64,000 bases of DNA. Source: Chitinophagaceae bacterium. Lineage in GTDB: Bacteria; Bacteroidota; Bacteroidia; Chitinophagales; Chitinophagaceae. The stretch lies in assembly GCA_014379345.1 (NCBI GenBank), contig JACMLY010000079.1, positions 26,353 through 90,352 of the forward strand, in the 5' to 3' direction. Below are positions 9,892 through 19,959 of this stretch, one piece after another. The first letter of the stretch is position 1. Each line of letters begins with the position of its first letter. Under the pieces are notes generated by a model. That model made no database searches and was not told where the DNA came from. It saw nothing but the letters and a program-made list of their open reading frames with translations. The translations under genes were made by a program, and so were the position numbers.

Positions 9892-11115
9892 ATGAACAGA
9901 GTCGTGATCACAGGTTTAGGTATTTATTCATGCATCGGTACCAGCCTCGATGAAGTAAGACAATCACTGTATGAAGGAAAATCCGGTGTAGTGGTTGATC
10001 AGGAACGTAAGCAGTTCGGTTATCGAAGCGGTCTTACCGGATTTGTACAAAAGCCTGTTTTGAAGGGTATTCTTGATCGAAGGGCCAGGATAATGCTTCC
10101 TGAACAGGGCGAATATGCATATATGGCAACATCCGAAGCACTGAAAAATGCCGGAATAGATCAGGATTACCTCGACAAACACGAAGTAGGCGTGCTATAT
10201 GGGAATGATAGTTCGGCACAACCTGTTATTGAGGCCATTGATATCATCAGGGAGAAAAAAGATACCATGCTCGTAGGTTCCGGTTCTGTTTTTCAAACGA
10301 TGAATTCAACGGTTACGATGAATCTTGCCACGATCTTCAAATTGAAGGGTATTAACCTGACCATCAGTGCTGCCTGTGCAAGTGGTTCACATGCTATCGG
10401 CATGGGATATCATTTTATTAAAAGCGGTTTGCAGGATTGTATCATATGCGGAGGTGCACAGGAAATTAACAGGTACTCTATGGGAAACTTCGATGCTCTT
10501 TCGGCATTCTCTATCCGTGAAGAAGATGCTACAAAAGCATCAAGGCCATTCGACCGCGACAGGGACGGCCTGATCCCAAGCGGCGGCGCGGCTACCGTTA
10601 TATTAGAAAGTTTAGAATCGGCACAGAAAAGAGGAGCAACTATTTTAGGAGAATTAATCGGATATGGATTTTCTTCAAATGGCGGACATATCTCAAATCC
10701 AACCGTAGATGGTCCCGTTCGTGCACTGTCTATGGCGCTTAAAGATGCGGGTGTGCAGGCTGGCGAGGTGGAATATATTAATGCTCATGCTACTTCAACG
10801 CCGGCTGGCGATGCCAGTGAGGCCAAAGCGATCCATCATGTTTTTGGCGCGTCTGATCCTTATGTGAGCTCTACCAAATCTATGACAGGCCACGAATGCT
10901 GGATGGCTGGAGCCAGTGAAATCGTTTACTCTATGTTGATGATGGAAAATGGCTTTATTGCACCCAATATTAATTTCGAAAACCCAGACGAAGATTCGGC
11001 CAGGCTCAATATTGTAACTAAAACCCTTTTAAAGGATTTTGATATCTTCTTATCAAACTCTTTCGGATTTGGAGGAACCAATTCATCGCTTATTGTTAAG
11101 AAAAGTAATCATTAA
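9892..11115 (+). CDS. Beta-ketoacyl-ACP synthase
   Basis: Active-site ISAACASGSHAIGMG, His motifs NAHATSTPAGD and STKSMTGHE. Confidence 0.9.
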   Translation: MNRVVITGLGIYSCIGTSLDEVRQSLYEGKSGVVVDQERKQFGYRSGLTGFVQKPVLKGILDRRARIMLPEQGEYAYMATSEALKNAGIDQDYLDKHEVGVLYGNDSSAQPVIEAIDIIREKKDTMLVGSGSVFQTMNSTVTMNLATIFKLKGINLTISAACASGSHAIGMGYHFIKSGLQDCIICGGAQEINRYSMGNFDALSAFSIREEDATKASRPFDRDRDGLIPSGGAATVILESLESAQKRGATILGELIGYGFSSNGGHISNPTVDGPVRALSMALKDAGVQAGEVEYINAHATSTPAGDASEAKAIHHVFGASDPYVSSTKSMTGHECWMAGASEIVYSMLMMENGFIAPNINFENPDEDSARLNIVTKTLLKDFDIFLSNSFGFGGTNSSLIVKKSNH

Positions 11116-11140
11116 TAAACCCTGATAAAAAAACCCCATT

Positions 11141-11398
11141 ATGAATAACGAAAACATTATCCAGAAAATAAATGGATTTTTGGTTGAAGAGTTTGAAGTG
11201 CAACCCGAAAAAATAATCCCCGGGGCTAACTTAAAAGAAGTTCTTGAATTAGATAGCCTCGATTATATTGATCTGGTTGTTGTGATTGAAAACAACTTTG
11301 GGTTTAAAGTAAAGCCTGAAGACTTTACGGGAATTGTAACATTCGAAGATTTTTATGAATATGTTACAAACCGTGTAAATGATAAAGTACTTGTATAA
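11141..11398 (+). CDS. Acyl carrier protein
   Basis: ELDSLDYIDLV phosphopantetheine site. Confidence 0.9.
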   Translation: MNNENIIQKINGFLVEEFEVQPEKIIPGANLKEVLELDSLDYIDLVVVIENNFGFKVKPEDFTGIVTFEDFYEYVTNRVNDKVLV

Positions 11399-12282
11399 TG
11401 CCGGCATGGCAGGGTAAAAGCAGAGGAACTACTTTAGGGTATCGTATTTTTGTAAGCATCCTTAAAAACTTTGGTGTTGCTTCGGCTTACTGGTTACTCA
11501 GATTTGTTGCGTTGTACTTTTGGTTGTTTTCTTATAAATCCTCCAGGCCTCTTTTTCACTATTTCCACCAAAAACTGGGATATGGAAGAATGAAATCCCT
11601 GGCGATGTTGTATACAAATTACTATCGCTTCGGGCAAACTCTTATCGACAAAGTGGTGGTAATGGCCGGAATAAGGAACAAATTCACATATCATTTTGAC
11701 GGAGAAGATAATTTGCACAAAATGGCAGCCCTCAAAAAAGGCGGGCTGCTATTGAGTGCGCATTTAGGGAACTGGGAAATTGCCGGCCATTTGTTTACAA
11801 GGCTGGGCACGCGTATTAATATAGTGATGTTTGATGGGGAGGATCGTCAAATAAAAAATTATCTTGAGCAGGTTACAGGCAAGCCAAACATGAATATCAT
11901 TGTGATCAAAGACGATATTTCTCATATCTATGCAATCAATGACGCCTTTAAGAACAATGAGTTGGTATGCATGCATGCAGACAGGTTTGTGGAAGGAAAT
12001 AAATCAATAAGCGGTAATTTCATGGGAGAGGATGCCCGGTTTCCGATCGGCCCTTTTGTACTGGCCGCTACATTTAAAGTACCAGTTTCGTATGTGTTCG
12101 CATTTAAAGAAACCAACAGGCATTATCATTTATATGCCAGTGAAGTTAAAGAGTATAGAAAAGGTTCAAAGGACACGGTCACCAGAGAAATACTGGCTGA
12201 TTTTATCGGGCAGATGGAAAATAAAGTGAAACAATACCCCGAACAATGGTTTAATTATTATAATTTCTGGCAGCAATCATGA
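11398..12282 (+). CDS. LpxL/HtrB-like lysophospholipid acyltransferase
   Basis: LLSAHLGNWEIAGHL and DRFVEGNKSISGNFMGEDARFP. Confidence 0.85.
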   Translation: MPAWQGKSRGTTLGYRIFVSILKNFGVASAYWLLRFVALYFWLFSYKSSRPLFHYFHQKLGYGRMKSLAMLYTNYYRFGQTLIDKVVVMAGIRNKFTYHFDGEDNLHKMAALKKGGLLLSAHLGNWEIAGHLFTRLGTRINIVMFDGEDRQIKNYLEQVTGKPNMNIIVIKDDISHIYAINDAFKNNELVCMHADRFVEGNKSISGNFMGEDARFPIGPFVLAATFKVPVSYVFAFKETNRHYHLYASEVKEYRKGSKDTVTREILADFIGQMENKVKQYPEQWFNYYNFWQQS

Positions 12283-12716
12283 TAGTTTCCAAAGAACATA
12301 TACAGCCGCTCATTCCGCAACGGAAACCTTTTGTAATGATCGATGCATTATTGCATTCTGATGAAAGGAAAACAAGAACAACATTCCAGGTACGACAGGA
12401 AAATATTTTTGTTGTGGATGGGGTTTTCCGGGAGGCGGGATTACTTGAAAATATCGCACAAACCGCTGCAGCCAGGGTAGGGTATATAGTTCAAAAAGAA
12501 AAGATGGCGGCTCCAATGGGATATATAGGCGCGGTGAAGAACTTTGAAGTGTTCGATCTGCCAAAAGTAAACGAAGAACTGGAGACGGAAATCACCATCA
12601 CCAACCAGATTTTTGACATAACCGTCATTACCGGAATGATCACTTGTAATGATAAACTGATTGCCCGCTGCGAAATGAAAATTTTCATAACAAACCAAAA
12701 AAAAAATCAATTATAA
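12279..12716 (+). CDS. Hotdog-fold 3-hydroxyacyl-ACP dehydratase
   Basis: IPQRKPFVMIDALL start and hotdog-like layout; position in cluster. Confidence 0.7.
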   Translation: MIVSKEHIQPLIPQRKPFVMIDALLHSDERKTRTTFQVRQENIFVVDGVFREAGLLENIAQTAAARVGYIVQKEKMAAPMGYIGAVKNFEVFDLPKVNEELETEITITNQIFDITVITGMITCNDKLIARCEMKIFITNQKKNQL

Positions 12717-12743
12717 AAACAGGCGGTTGCTTTCATTTAACTG

Positions 12744-12815
12744 ATGGCCGAATACGATGTAATTAAAGAAATAGAAAAATCAAAATATAAAGAGTGGAAG
12801 AAAAGGGTCTTATAA
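12744..12815 (+). other. Possible 23-aa micro-ORF (MAEYDVIKEIEKSKYKEWKKRVL)
   Basis: ATG...TAA in the gap between dehydratase and thioesterase genes; no independent support. Confidence 0.3.
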
Positions 12816-12830
12816 CCGGAAACAAAACCG

Positions 12831-13274
12831 GTGGAAAAAAATCAAGGCATGAGTAAGGTTTTGGTTGGAAGAACTGAAATAGCCGTGCGCTTTAACGAAG
12901 CTGATCCCCTGGGCATAGTTTGGCATGGCCATTACATCCGGTATTTTGAAGATGGCCGGGAGGCATTTGGGAACTCACATGGACTGAGTTATCTCGATTT
13001 CTATAAACAGGGATTTGTGGTTCCGGTAGTAAAAGTTGAATGCGATTATAAGCGCAGCCTTCGGTATGGAGATAAAGTCATCATCGAGAGCCTTTTTATG
13101 GCATGCGATGCTGCCAAAATAATGTTTGAGTATACCCTATTCAATGCCAAAACGAATGAACTTGTGGCAAAAGGTTCATCCATGCAGGTGTTTCTTGACA
13201 AAGAAACATCTACACTGCAATTAACCAATCCGCCATTTTTTGAGGAGTGGAAGAAAAAGCATGACCTGATTTAA
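12831..13274 (+). CDS. Acyl-CoA thioesterase, 4-hydroxybenzoyl-CoA thioesterase family
   Basis: VRFNEADPLGIVWHGHYIRYFEDGREAFG; GTG start 12831 or ATG 12849. Confidence 0.88.
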   Translation: MEKNQGMSKVLVGRTEIAVRFNEADPLGIVWHGHYIRYFEDGREAFGNSHGLSYLDFYKQGFVVPVVKVECDYKRSLRYGDKVIIESLFMACDAAKIMFEYTLFNAKTNELVAKGSSMQVFLDKETSTLQLTNPPFFEEWKKKHDLI

Positions 13275-13281
13275 TACGATA

Positions 13282-14439
13282 ATGATGAGAGAGGTTTTTA
13301 TTGTGTCGGACAATATTATTTCACCGCTCGGTTCTGCAACGGAGGATAATTTCTATCAGCTTACCAAAAACAGAACCGCGATTGCGCATCATACACGCCC
13401 TGAATTTTCTGACCAGCCGTTTTATGCATCTTTATTGAACCAGGAACAGAATGAAAAGCTAAACGATCATATCCAGTCAACCATTGACTATACAAAATTC
13501 GAAAAGCTGCTCATTGCATCTATATCACAAGCGATAGAAAATACTGAAGTTGATCCCGGCTCGCCTGATACATGTATGATCCTGTCAACCACTAAAGGAA
13601 ACATCGGGTTGCTAGAAACAGAAAAAAATTCACCCGAACTTCAACAACGCATAGCGTTACATACTTCCGCTAAGCTGGTAGTCGAACACTTTAACAACCC
13701 CAACCGACCGGTCACTGTAAGCAATGCATGTATCTCCGGATTAACAGCGCTGCTTACTGCCAAAAGACTGATCCAATCCGGACGGTTTAAGCATGCTATC
13801 GTAACGGGTGCTGATATAATTTCAAAATTCATTTTATCGGGCTTTCAATCTTTTCAGGCAGTAAGTGACAAACCCTGTAAGCCTTTCGATGCAAACAGAA
13901 ATGGAGTTACACTTGGAGAGGCGGCCGGCACTGTAATATTATCTTGCGAAAACGGCCGAAATGAAAAGCGAATACAATTTGTATCCGGCGCGGTAAGCAA
14001 CGATGCCAATCATATTTCCGGTCCCAGCCGCACCGGAAAAGAATTATGTATTGCAATCAATAAATCATTGAGGGAGGCAAACTGCAAGGCAGATGATATC
14101 GGCTTTATATCGGCACATGGCACTGCAACAATATATAATGATGAAATGGAAGCCAAAGCCTTTGCCCTGGCAAATCTGGAATCAATTCCGGTAAACAGTT
14201 TGAAAGGATATTATGGACATACCTTAGGCGCTGCCGGACTCGTAGAGTCTATCGTATCTATCCATTCACTGCAACAAAATATCGTACTGCCCACTGCAGG
14301 ATTTGAAAGATCGGGTGTTACTGCAAATATCAATATCTGTGATAAGATCCAATCTATCAGGGCTGGAGTGCTTCTGAAAACTGCATCAGGTTTCGGAGGC
14401 TGTAATGCCGCGCTGGTATTTAAAAAATCGTACTCATAA
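13282..14439 (+). CDS. Beta-ketoacyl synthase
   Basis: VSNACISGLTAL active site, SAHGTATIYND, NSLKGYYGHTLGAAG. Confidence 0.88.
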   Translation: MMREVFIVSDNIISPLGSATEDNFYQLTKNRTAIAHHTRPEFSDQPFYASLLNQEQNEKLNDHIQSTIDYTKFEKLLIASISQAIENTEVDPGSPDTCMILSTTKGNIGLLETEKNSPELQQRIALHTSAKLVVEHFNNPNRPVTVSNACISGLTALLTAKRLIQSGRFKHAIVTGADIISKFILSGFQSFQAVSDKPCKPFDANRNGVTLGEAAGTVILSCENGRNEKRIQFVSGAVSNDANHISGPSRTGKELCIAINKSLREANCKADDIGFISAHGTATIYNDEMEAKAFALANLESIPVNSLKGYYGHTLGAAGLVESIVSIHSLQQNIVLPTAGFERSGVTANINICDKIQSIRAGVLLKTASGFGGCNAALVFKKSYS

Positions 14440-14461
14440 TTATTTCAAATCATTTTTAAAC

Positions 14462-15547
14462 ATGATCTTAACCAAAGCACACCAAAAATCGGCCTTAGCT
14501 GCCAAAGAAGCGGCGCAATGGATAGCTTTCGCACCCGTCGTTTTTCAATCGGCAAGAGTGCTCAGGGAATCAGGTATTTTGCTTGAACTTGAAAATGCGG
14601 GCAAGGAAGGATTAACACTCGAAGAAGTTGCAGAGAAAGTCAACCTGTCTGTTTATGGTGTACGTGTATTATTGGAATCAGGGCTCGGTATCGGGTTAGT
14701 AGACAGTCACGAGGATAAATTTGTCATTACAAAGACAGGCTATTTTATAGTACATGATGAGTTGACAAATATCCATATGAATTTTGTTCATGATGTTTGT
14801 TATCAAGGGTTGTTTTCGCTCGACAAAAGTATTGCAAATGGAAAACCGGAGGGTCTGAAGGTATTCGGAGAATGGCCAACTATTTATGAGGGTCTTTCGA
14901 AATTACCAAAACATGTACAGAAAAGTTGGTTTGGATTTGATCATTATCATTCAGATCATGCTTTTCCTGATGCATTGCCGCAGGTGTTTAAATACAATCC
15001 GCGTAACATCTTGGATATTGGGGGCAATACAGGAAAATGGGCTATTGCGTGCACAAAATACAATCCCGAAGTACAGGTCACTATTATGGATCTTCCGGGG
15101 CAATTAAATATGGCCAAGTCGAGAATAGAAGAATTAAAGCTAACGAGCCAGGTGTCCTTTTATCCTACTAATATCCTTGATGAAACTTTGCCTTTTCCAA
15201 AAGGGTATGATATCATCTGGATGAGCCAGTTCCTTGATTGTTTTTCCGATGAAGAAATCGTTTCTATTCTAAAAAGATGTTATGAGGCATTGGATGAAAC
15301 CGGATCGGTATTGATACTTGAACCATTTTGGGACCGACAAAAATTTGAAGTGGCTTCCTTCTGCCTTCAACAAACATCATTGTATTTTACAGCGCTGGCT
15401 AACGGGAATAGCCAGATGTACAATTCGGAGACTTTTATAAGATGCATTGAGCAGGCGGGATTTGACATAGAAGAGCAAACGGATAGTATCGGATTCAGCC
15501 ATACCCTGCTGAAATGCGTGAAAGGGGATAAAAAAAATAAATCATAA
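14462..15547 (+). CDS. SAM-dependent O-methyltransferase (AdoMet_MTase_2-like)
   Basis: ILDIGGNTGKWAIA; N-terminal winged-helix-like dimerisation region; ATG 14462 preferred. Confidence 0.85.
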   Translation: MILTKAHQKSALAAKEAAQWIAFAPVVFQSARVLRESGILLELENAGKEGLTLEEVAEKVNLSVYGVRVLLESGLGIGLVDSHEDKFVITKTGYFIVHDELTNIHMNFVHDVCYQGLFSLDKSIANGKPEGLKVFGEWPTIYEGLSKLPKHVQKSWFGFDHYHSDHAFPDALPQVFKYNPRNILDIGGNTGKWAIACTKYNPEVQVTIMDLPGQLNMAKSRIEELKLTSQVSFYPTNILDETLPFPKGYDIIWMSQFLDCFSDEEIVSILKRCYEALDETGSVLILEPFWDRQKFEVASFCLQQTSLYFTALANGNSQMYNSETFIRCIEQAGFDIEEQTDSIGFSHTLLKCVKGDKKNKS

Positions 15548-15554
15548 ATATCGT

Positions 15555-16817
15555 ATGCAAAATACAAAAGTTGATGTGCTGGTAATCGGGGCAGGTCCTG
15601 CAGGAACCGTTGCAGCGTCGATTGTAAAAAAGGCAGGCTTTAGCGTTCAGATCGTTGAAAAGATGAAATTTCCACGATTCGTGATCGGTGAAAGTTTGCT
15701 GCCCAGGTGCATGGAAGCCTTAGAGGAAGCAGGCTTCTTGGAAGCCATCGGAGCCAAAAATTTTCAGCAGAAATTCGGGGCGAAATTTGTGAAGAACGGA
15801 GTGATATGTGACTACTCATTTGCAGATCAATTTACCGAAGGCTGGAGCTGGACCTGGCAGGTACCACGTGCAGACTTTGACAAAACATTGGCCGATACAG
15901 TTGAAAAAATGGGGGTGCCCATTCATTATGAAACCACTGTTACGGGTATTCGTTTTAATGACACAGATTCAGTAACAACTGTACAGGATATTGAGGGCAA
16001 TCCATCAGAAATAGAAGCAAGGTTTATTATTGACGGAAGCGGCTATGGCAGAGTTATTCCAAGACTGTTTAATATGGAAAGGCCGTCGAACCTGGTGCCT
16101 CGTAAAGCAATGTTTGCACATACCGTGGATGCTAACAGGTCCATGGCAGATGAACCGAACCGGATCACCATCGTTGTACATAAACCTGGGGTCTGGATCT
16201 GGATAATACCTTTTTCAACCGGGGTAACCTCTTTGGGTTTTGTAGGCAATCCTGAATTCTTTAATGATTTGCGGGGTAGCGACGAAGAGAAATTCAGGAA
16301 CCTGATCGAATCACAGCCATACCTGGCCGAGCGTTTCGGAAATGTGCAACTCGTGTTCCAACCGAGAATTTTAGAATCATGGTCTGCCACTACCGATAAA
16401 TTTTATGGTAACGGTTTTGTTTTAACAGGGAATGTAACCGAATTCCTCGATCCCATTTTTTCGTCGGGCGTAACGCTTGCTACCGTTTCAAGCCAGAAAG
16501 CCGCTCATTTGGTCATTCGTACATTGAATGGGGAAAAAATAGACTGGGAAAAAGAATATATGGAGCCGGTTATGCAGGGCGTTAACACTTTCCGTTCGTA
16601 TGTTATGAATTGGTATGATGGAACACTGGATAAAATATTCTTTGCCAAAAAGCCAGACCTTGAAATAAAGAATATGATCTGCTCCGTACTGGCCGGGTAT
16701 GTATGGGATATGAACAATCCGTATGTAAGTGATCACGCAAATTCATTAAAAAGATTGGCGAGGTTAGTGGATGTAGAGGAAAAACTAAATGAACGGAAGG
16801 TAGAAAATCATTCATAA
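15555..16817 (+). CDS. FAD-dependent oxidoreductase, halogenase/geranylgeranyl reductase-like
   Basis: DVLVIGAGPAGTVAASIVKKAG, PRFVIGESLLPR, GNVTEFLDPIFSSGVTLA. Confidence 0.87.
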   Translation: MQNTKVDVLVIGAGPAGTVAASIVKKAGFSVQIVEKMKFPRFVIGESLLPRCMEALEEAGFLEAIGAKNFQQKFGAKFVKNGVICDYSFADQFTEGWSWTWQVPRADFDKTLADTVEKMGVPIHYETTVTGIRFNDTDSVTTVQDIEGNPSEIEARFIIDGSGYGRVIPRLFNMERPSNLVPRKAMFAHTVDANRSMADEPNRITIVVHKPGVWIWIIPFSTGVTSLGFVGNPEFFNDLRGSDEEKFRNLIESQPYLAERFGNVQLVFQPRILESWSATTDKFYGNGFVLTGNVTEFLDPIFSSGVTLATVSSQKAAHLVIRTLNGEKIDWEKEYMEPVMQGVNTFRSYVMNWYDGTLDKIFFAKKPDLEIKNMICSVLAGYVWDMNNPYVSDHANSLKRLARLVDVEEKLNERKVENHS

Positions 16818-17438
16818 TTGTCGGATCAACTATATATCAGTTCAAGTTGTAAAATTGATGATAGCCACGTATTTAAAGATGGAGATCTGTTGCTCGGAAA
16901 AAAAATTGCGGTTGCAGAGTGGCTTTTGATGATATATAAACATTTCCGATTCGATTACCCAAAGTTTTATAAAATGGATAATCTGAGTAAACTGGGATGG
17001 CTGGCAACAGAATTTTTACTACAGGATGTTTCTCTGAAATCCTATGAACCCGAGGATATTGGCATTGTCTTTTATAACAGGAGCAGCAGTCTGGACACTG
17101 ATATTAAATATTTTGATACGGTTAAAGCGATAGCAAGCCCTGCATTGTTTGTTTATACCCTGCCCAATATTGTAATGGGTGAGATCAGTATAAGGCATCA
17201 TTTAAAAGGCGAGAACATTTTGTTTGTTTCAGACCGGTTTGAATCAGGCCTAATGCGGCAGTACGTACAAGACCTTTTTACAAGCGGCTCAGTGCGATGC
17301 TGTATCTGTGGTTGGATAGAATTTTTTGAAAATACTGTTGAAACGGCTTTGTACCTGGTAGAGACAAAAAACAATGGAATGTTTCTCCCATTCACCGAAG
17401 AAAATATTAATAAACTATATCAGTTAACAAATGGATAA
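16818..17438 (+). CDS. Short (206 aa) ketosynthase-like protein without the active-site Cys
   Basis: SPALFVYTLPNIVMGEISIRHHLKGEN resembles the KS thiolase-fold region; TTG start right after the preceding stop. Confidence 0.6.
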   Translation: MSDQLYISSSCKIDDSHVFKDGDLLLGKKIAVAEWLLMIYKHFRFDYPKFYKMDNLSKLGWLATEFLLQDVSLKSYEPEDIGIVFYNRSSSLDTDIKYFDTVKAIASPALFVYTLPNIVMGEISIRHHLKGENILFVSDRFESGLMRQYVQDLFTSGSVRCCICGWIEFFENTVETALYLVETKNNGMFLPFTEENINKLYQLTNG

Positions 17439-17688
17439 ATTAATGGCAGATCTGAAAAAGCAGATCATTTCACAATTGAACCTACAACATATAACGCCGG
17501 AACAGATAGGAAATGATCAGCCATTGTTCGTGGAAGGATTGGGTTTGGATTCCATTGACGCACTTGAACTGATCGTACTTCTTCAGCAACAATACAATAT
17601 CAAGATCAACAATGCAGAAGAAGGCCCGAAAGTATTTAGCAGTGTTCGTTCAATGGCTGAATATATAACCGCCAACCAGCCGGCATAA
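17431..17688 (+). CDS. Acyl carrier protein
   Basis: GLGLDSIDALELIVLLQQ phosphopantetheine site. Confidence 0.9.
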   Translation: MDKLMADLKKQIISQLNLQHITPEQIGNDQPLFVEGLGLDSIDALELIVLLQQQYNIKINNAEEGPKVFSSVRSMAEYITANQPA

Positions 17689-17696
17689 TGTGAGCA

Positions 17697-18899
17697 ATGA
17701 GTGAAAACGTATACATCGCGGGAATAGGTGTGATATCTGCTATAGGAAGCAATATTGCCGAGACTTTACAGGCATTGGAAAACCACCGCGCCGGCATGGG
17801 CGCTATTACAACACTTGATACTATTCATCGCGAACGGCTTCCTGTTGCCGAGGTGAAATTCAATAATGAAATCCTGGCAAAACTTACGGGGTTACCGGCC
17901 ACGGTAAGCCGTACTGCCTTATTAAGCATGATGGCTGCCCAAGAGGCCTGGGAGGATGCAGGGGTTAATGAGCTTACAGGATTGCGCACCGGCTTTATTT
18001 CAGCCAATACAGTCGGCGGCATGGATAAAACGGAGGATTTTTTTTCTGGGTTCTTAGAAAATCCGCAAAATGGAGGAAGATTAAGGGATGTTGTACATCA
18101 TGAATGCGGAAGTGTAACCGAACTGGTTGCGGATCGGTTAGGCATTAAGCATTTGGTAACTACGGTGAGCACAGCCTGCTCTTCGTCCGCAAACAGTATA
18201 TTCTTTGGAGCACGATTAATAAAACACAATAAGCTTGATGTAGTGATTGCAGGTGGCGCCGATGCCATCACGAAATTTACCATCAATGGTTTTAATACAT
18301 TGCAGATACTGGATGAACAACCTTGTACGCCTTTTGATGAACACCGTAAGGGATTGAATTTAGGGGAGGGTGCCGGGTATATTGTACTTGTGTCTGAGAA
18401 ACTGGCTAAAAAATTACCGAAAGATTGTTATTGCAGACTGAGTGGATACAGCAATGCAAATGATGCACATCATCAAACAGCTTCATCGCCCGATGGTAAA
18501 GGATCATATTTGGCAATGAAGAATGCATTGAAGCAAACCGGGCTGCAGCCTTCTGATATAGATTATATTAATCTACATGGAACCGGCACTGCAAATAATG
18601 ATATTTCCGAAGGCATCGCCATACAGAGACTTTTCGATCCCCACTATCCAAAAATGAGCTCCACCAAATCGTTCACAGGTCATACACTTGGAGCAAGCGG
18701 GGGAATCGAGGCGGTGTTTGCTGCCCTTGCTATTAAGCATGGAATTATTTATCCTAATCTGCGGTTAACCACGAAAATGGAGGCTTTGCCATTTACTCCG
18801 GAAAAATTTTTTTTAAAGAACCAACAAGTGCGACATGTTTTGAGTAACTCATTTGGTTTTGGAGGCAATTGCTCATCTTTAATTTTTTCAACCGCCTAA
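17697..18899 (+). CDS. Beta-ketoacyl-ACP synthase (KS-alpha)
   Basis: VSTACSSSANSI active site; LHGTGTANND; STKSFTGHTLGASGG. Confidence 0.9.
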   Translation: MSENVYIAGIGVISAIGSNIAETLQALENHRAGMGAITTLDTIHRERLPVAEVKFNNEILAKLTGLPATVSRTALLSMMAAQEAWEDAGVNELTGLRTGFISANTVGGMDKTEDFFSGFLENPQNGGRLRDVVHHECGSVTELVADRLGIKHLVTTVSTACSSSANSIFFGARLIKHNKLDVVIAGGADAITKFTINGFNTLQILDEQPCTPFDEHRKGLNLGEGAGYIVLVSEKLAKKLPKDCYCRLSGYSNANDAHHQTASSPDGKGSYLAMKNALKQTGLQPSDIDYINLHGTGTANNDISEGIAIQRLFDPHYPKMSSTKSFTGHTLGASGGIEAVFAALAIKHGIIYPNLRLTTKMEALPFTPEKFFLKNQQVRHVLSNSFGFGGNCSSLIFSTA

Positions 18900-18900
18900 G

Positions 18901-19959
18901 ATGAAGCTGTACATTCAGGCAACAGGAAATATATCGCCCCAAAATACACTTGGGCAACCGACGTTGCCGGCAAACCTTTCTGAATACAATACCAATCGGC
19001 TTTACTCCATAGAACCGGACTATAGCAAACTGATCGATGTGAAACTCATTCGGAGAATGAGCCGGATCATTAAAATGGGAGTAGCAGCCGCTTTACAATG
19101 TTTACAAGAGGCAGGAGTAGAGAACCCGGATGCAATTATTACCGGAACGGCGTATGGTTGCCTGGAAGATACCGGTGTATTCCTTCAGAAAATGGTTCAA
19201 AACAAAGAAGAAATGCTGACTCCTACCGCTTTCATTCAGTCAACACATAATACAATAGGTGCACAGATAGCATTATTGCTCAAATGCCATGGTTACAATA
19301 ACACGTTTGTACACCGCGGTTTTTCTTTTGAGAGTGCCTTGCTGGATGCGATCATGCTATTGGAAGAAAAAACCGTGAGCAATGTTTTGATAGGGGGCGT
19401 GGATGAAATAACCGATTTCAGCTTTGGTATTACCAGCCGGTTTGGACTGTTTAAAAAAAACATCAACTCTAATCTCAACTTATTCGACACCCCTTCAAAA
19501 GGAACGATTGCCGGGGAAGGTGCTGCCTTTTTTTTATTGAACAATCATCCTTCCCAAAAGGATTATGCGTTGCTTGATGGAGTGAGTACTTTTTATAAAC
19601 CCATCGATCTTGAAGAAACAGAACACCACATTCAATCATTTTTAAGTGAGCAATCGATTTCGATGAATGATATTGATCTTGTACTATGCGGAAGAAATGG
19701 CGATAGTATAGGAGACAAGGTTTATGACGATCTTAATGAAAGATTATTTGAGCAGTCATTAATTACTAACTATAAGCATTTATGCGGCGACTACCCCACC
19801 AGCACTGCGTTTGCATTATGGTTGGCCGCCGGCATTATCAAAAGCGGCTCCGTTCCAGAGGCATTAATGAAGGCACCAAAAAATGATATTAAAAGGATAC
19901 TTATTTACAACCATTATCAAAAGATCCATCACTCATTAATGTTGGTTTCAACATGTTAA
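18901..19959 (+). CDS. Ketosynthase-like chain-length factor (active-site Cys absent)
   Basis: KS-like fold pattern but FVHRGFSFESALLDA in place of TACSSSANS; directly follows the KS. Confidence 0.75.
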   Translation: MKLYIQATGNISPQNTLGQPTLPANLSEYNTNRLYSIEPDYSKLIDVKLIRRMSRIIKMGVAAALQCLQEAGVENPDAIITGTAYGCLEDTGVFLQKMVQNKEEMLTPTAFIQSTHNTIGAQIALLLKCHGYNNTFVHRGFSFESALLDAIMLLEEKTVSNVLIGGVDEITDFSFGITSRFGLFKKNINSNLNLFDTPSKGTIAGEGAAFFLLNNHPSQKDYALLDGVSTFYKPIDLEETEHHIQSFLSEQSISMNDIDLVLCGRNGDSIGDKVYDDLNERLFEQSLITNYKHLCGDYPTSTAFALWLAAGIIKSGSVPEALMKAPKNDIKRILIYNHYQKIHHSLMLVSTC

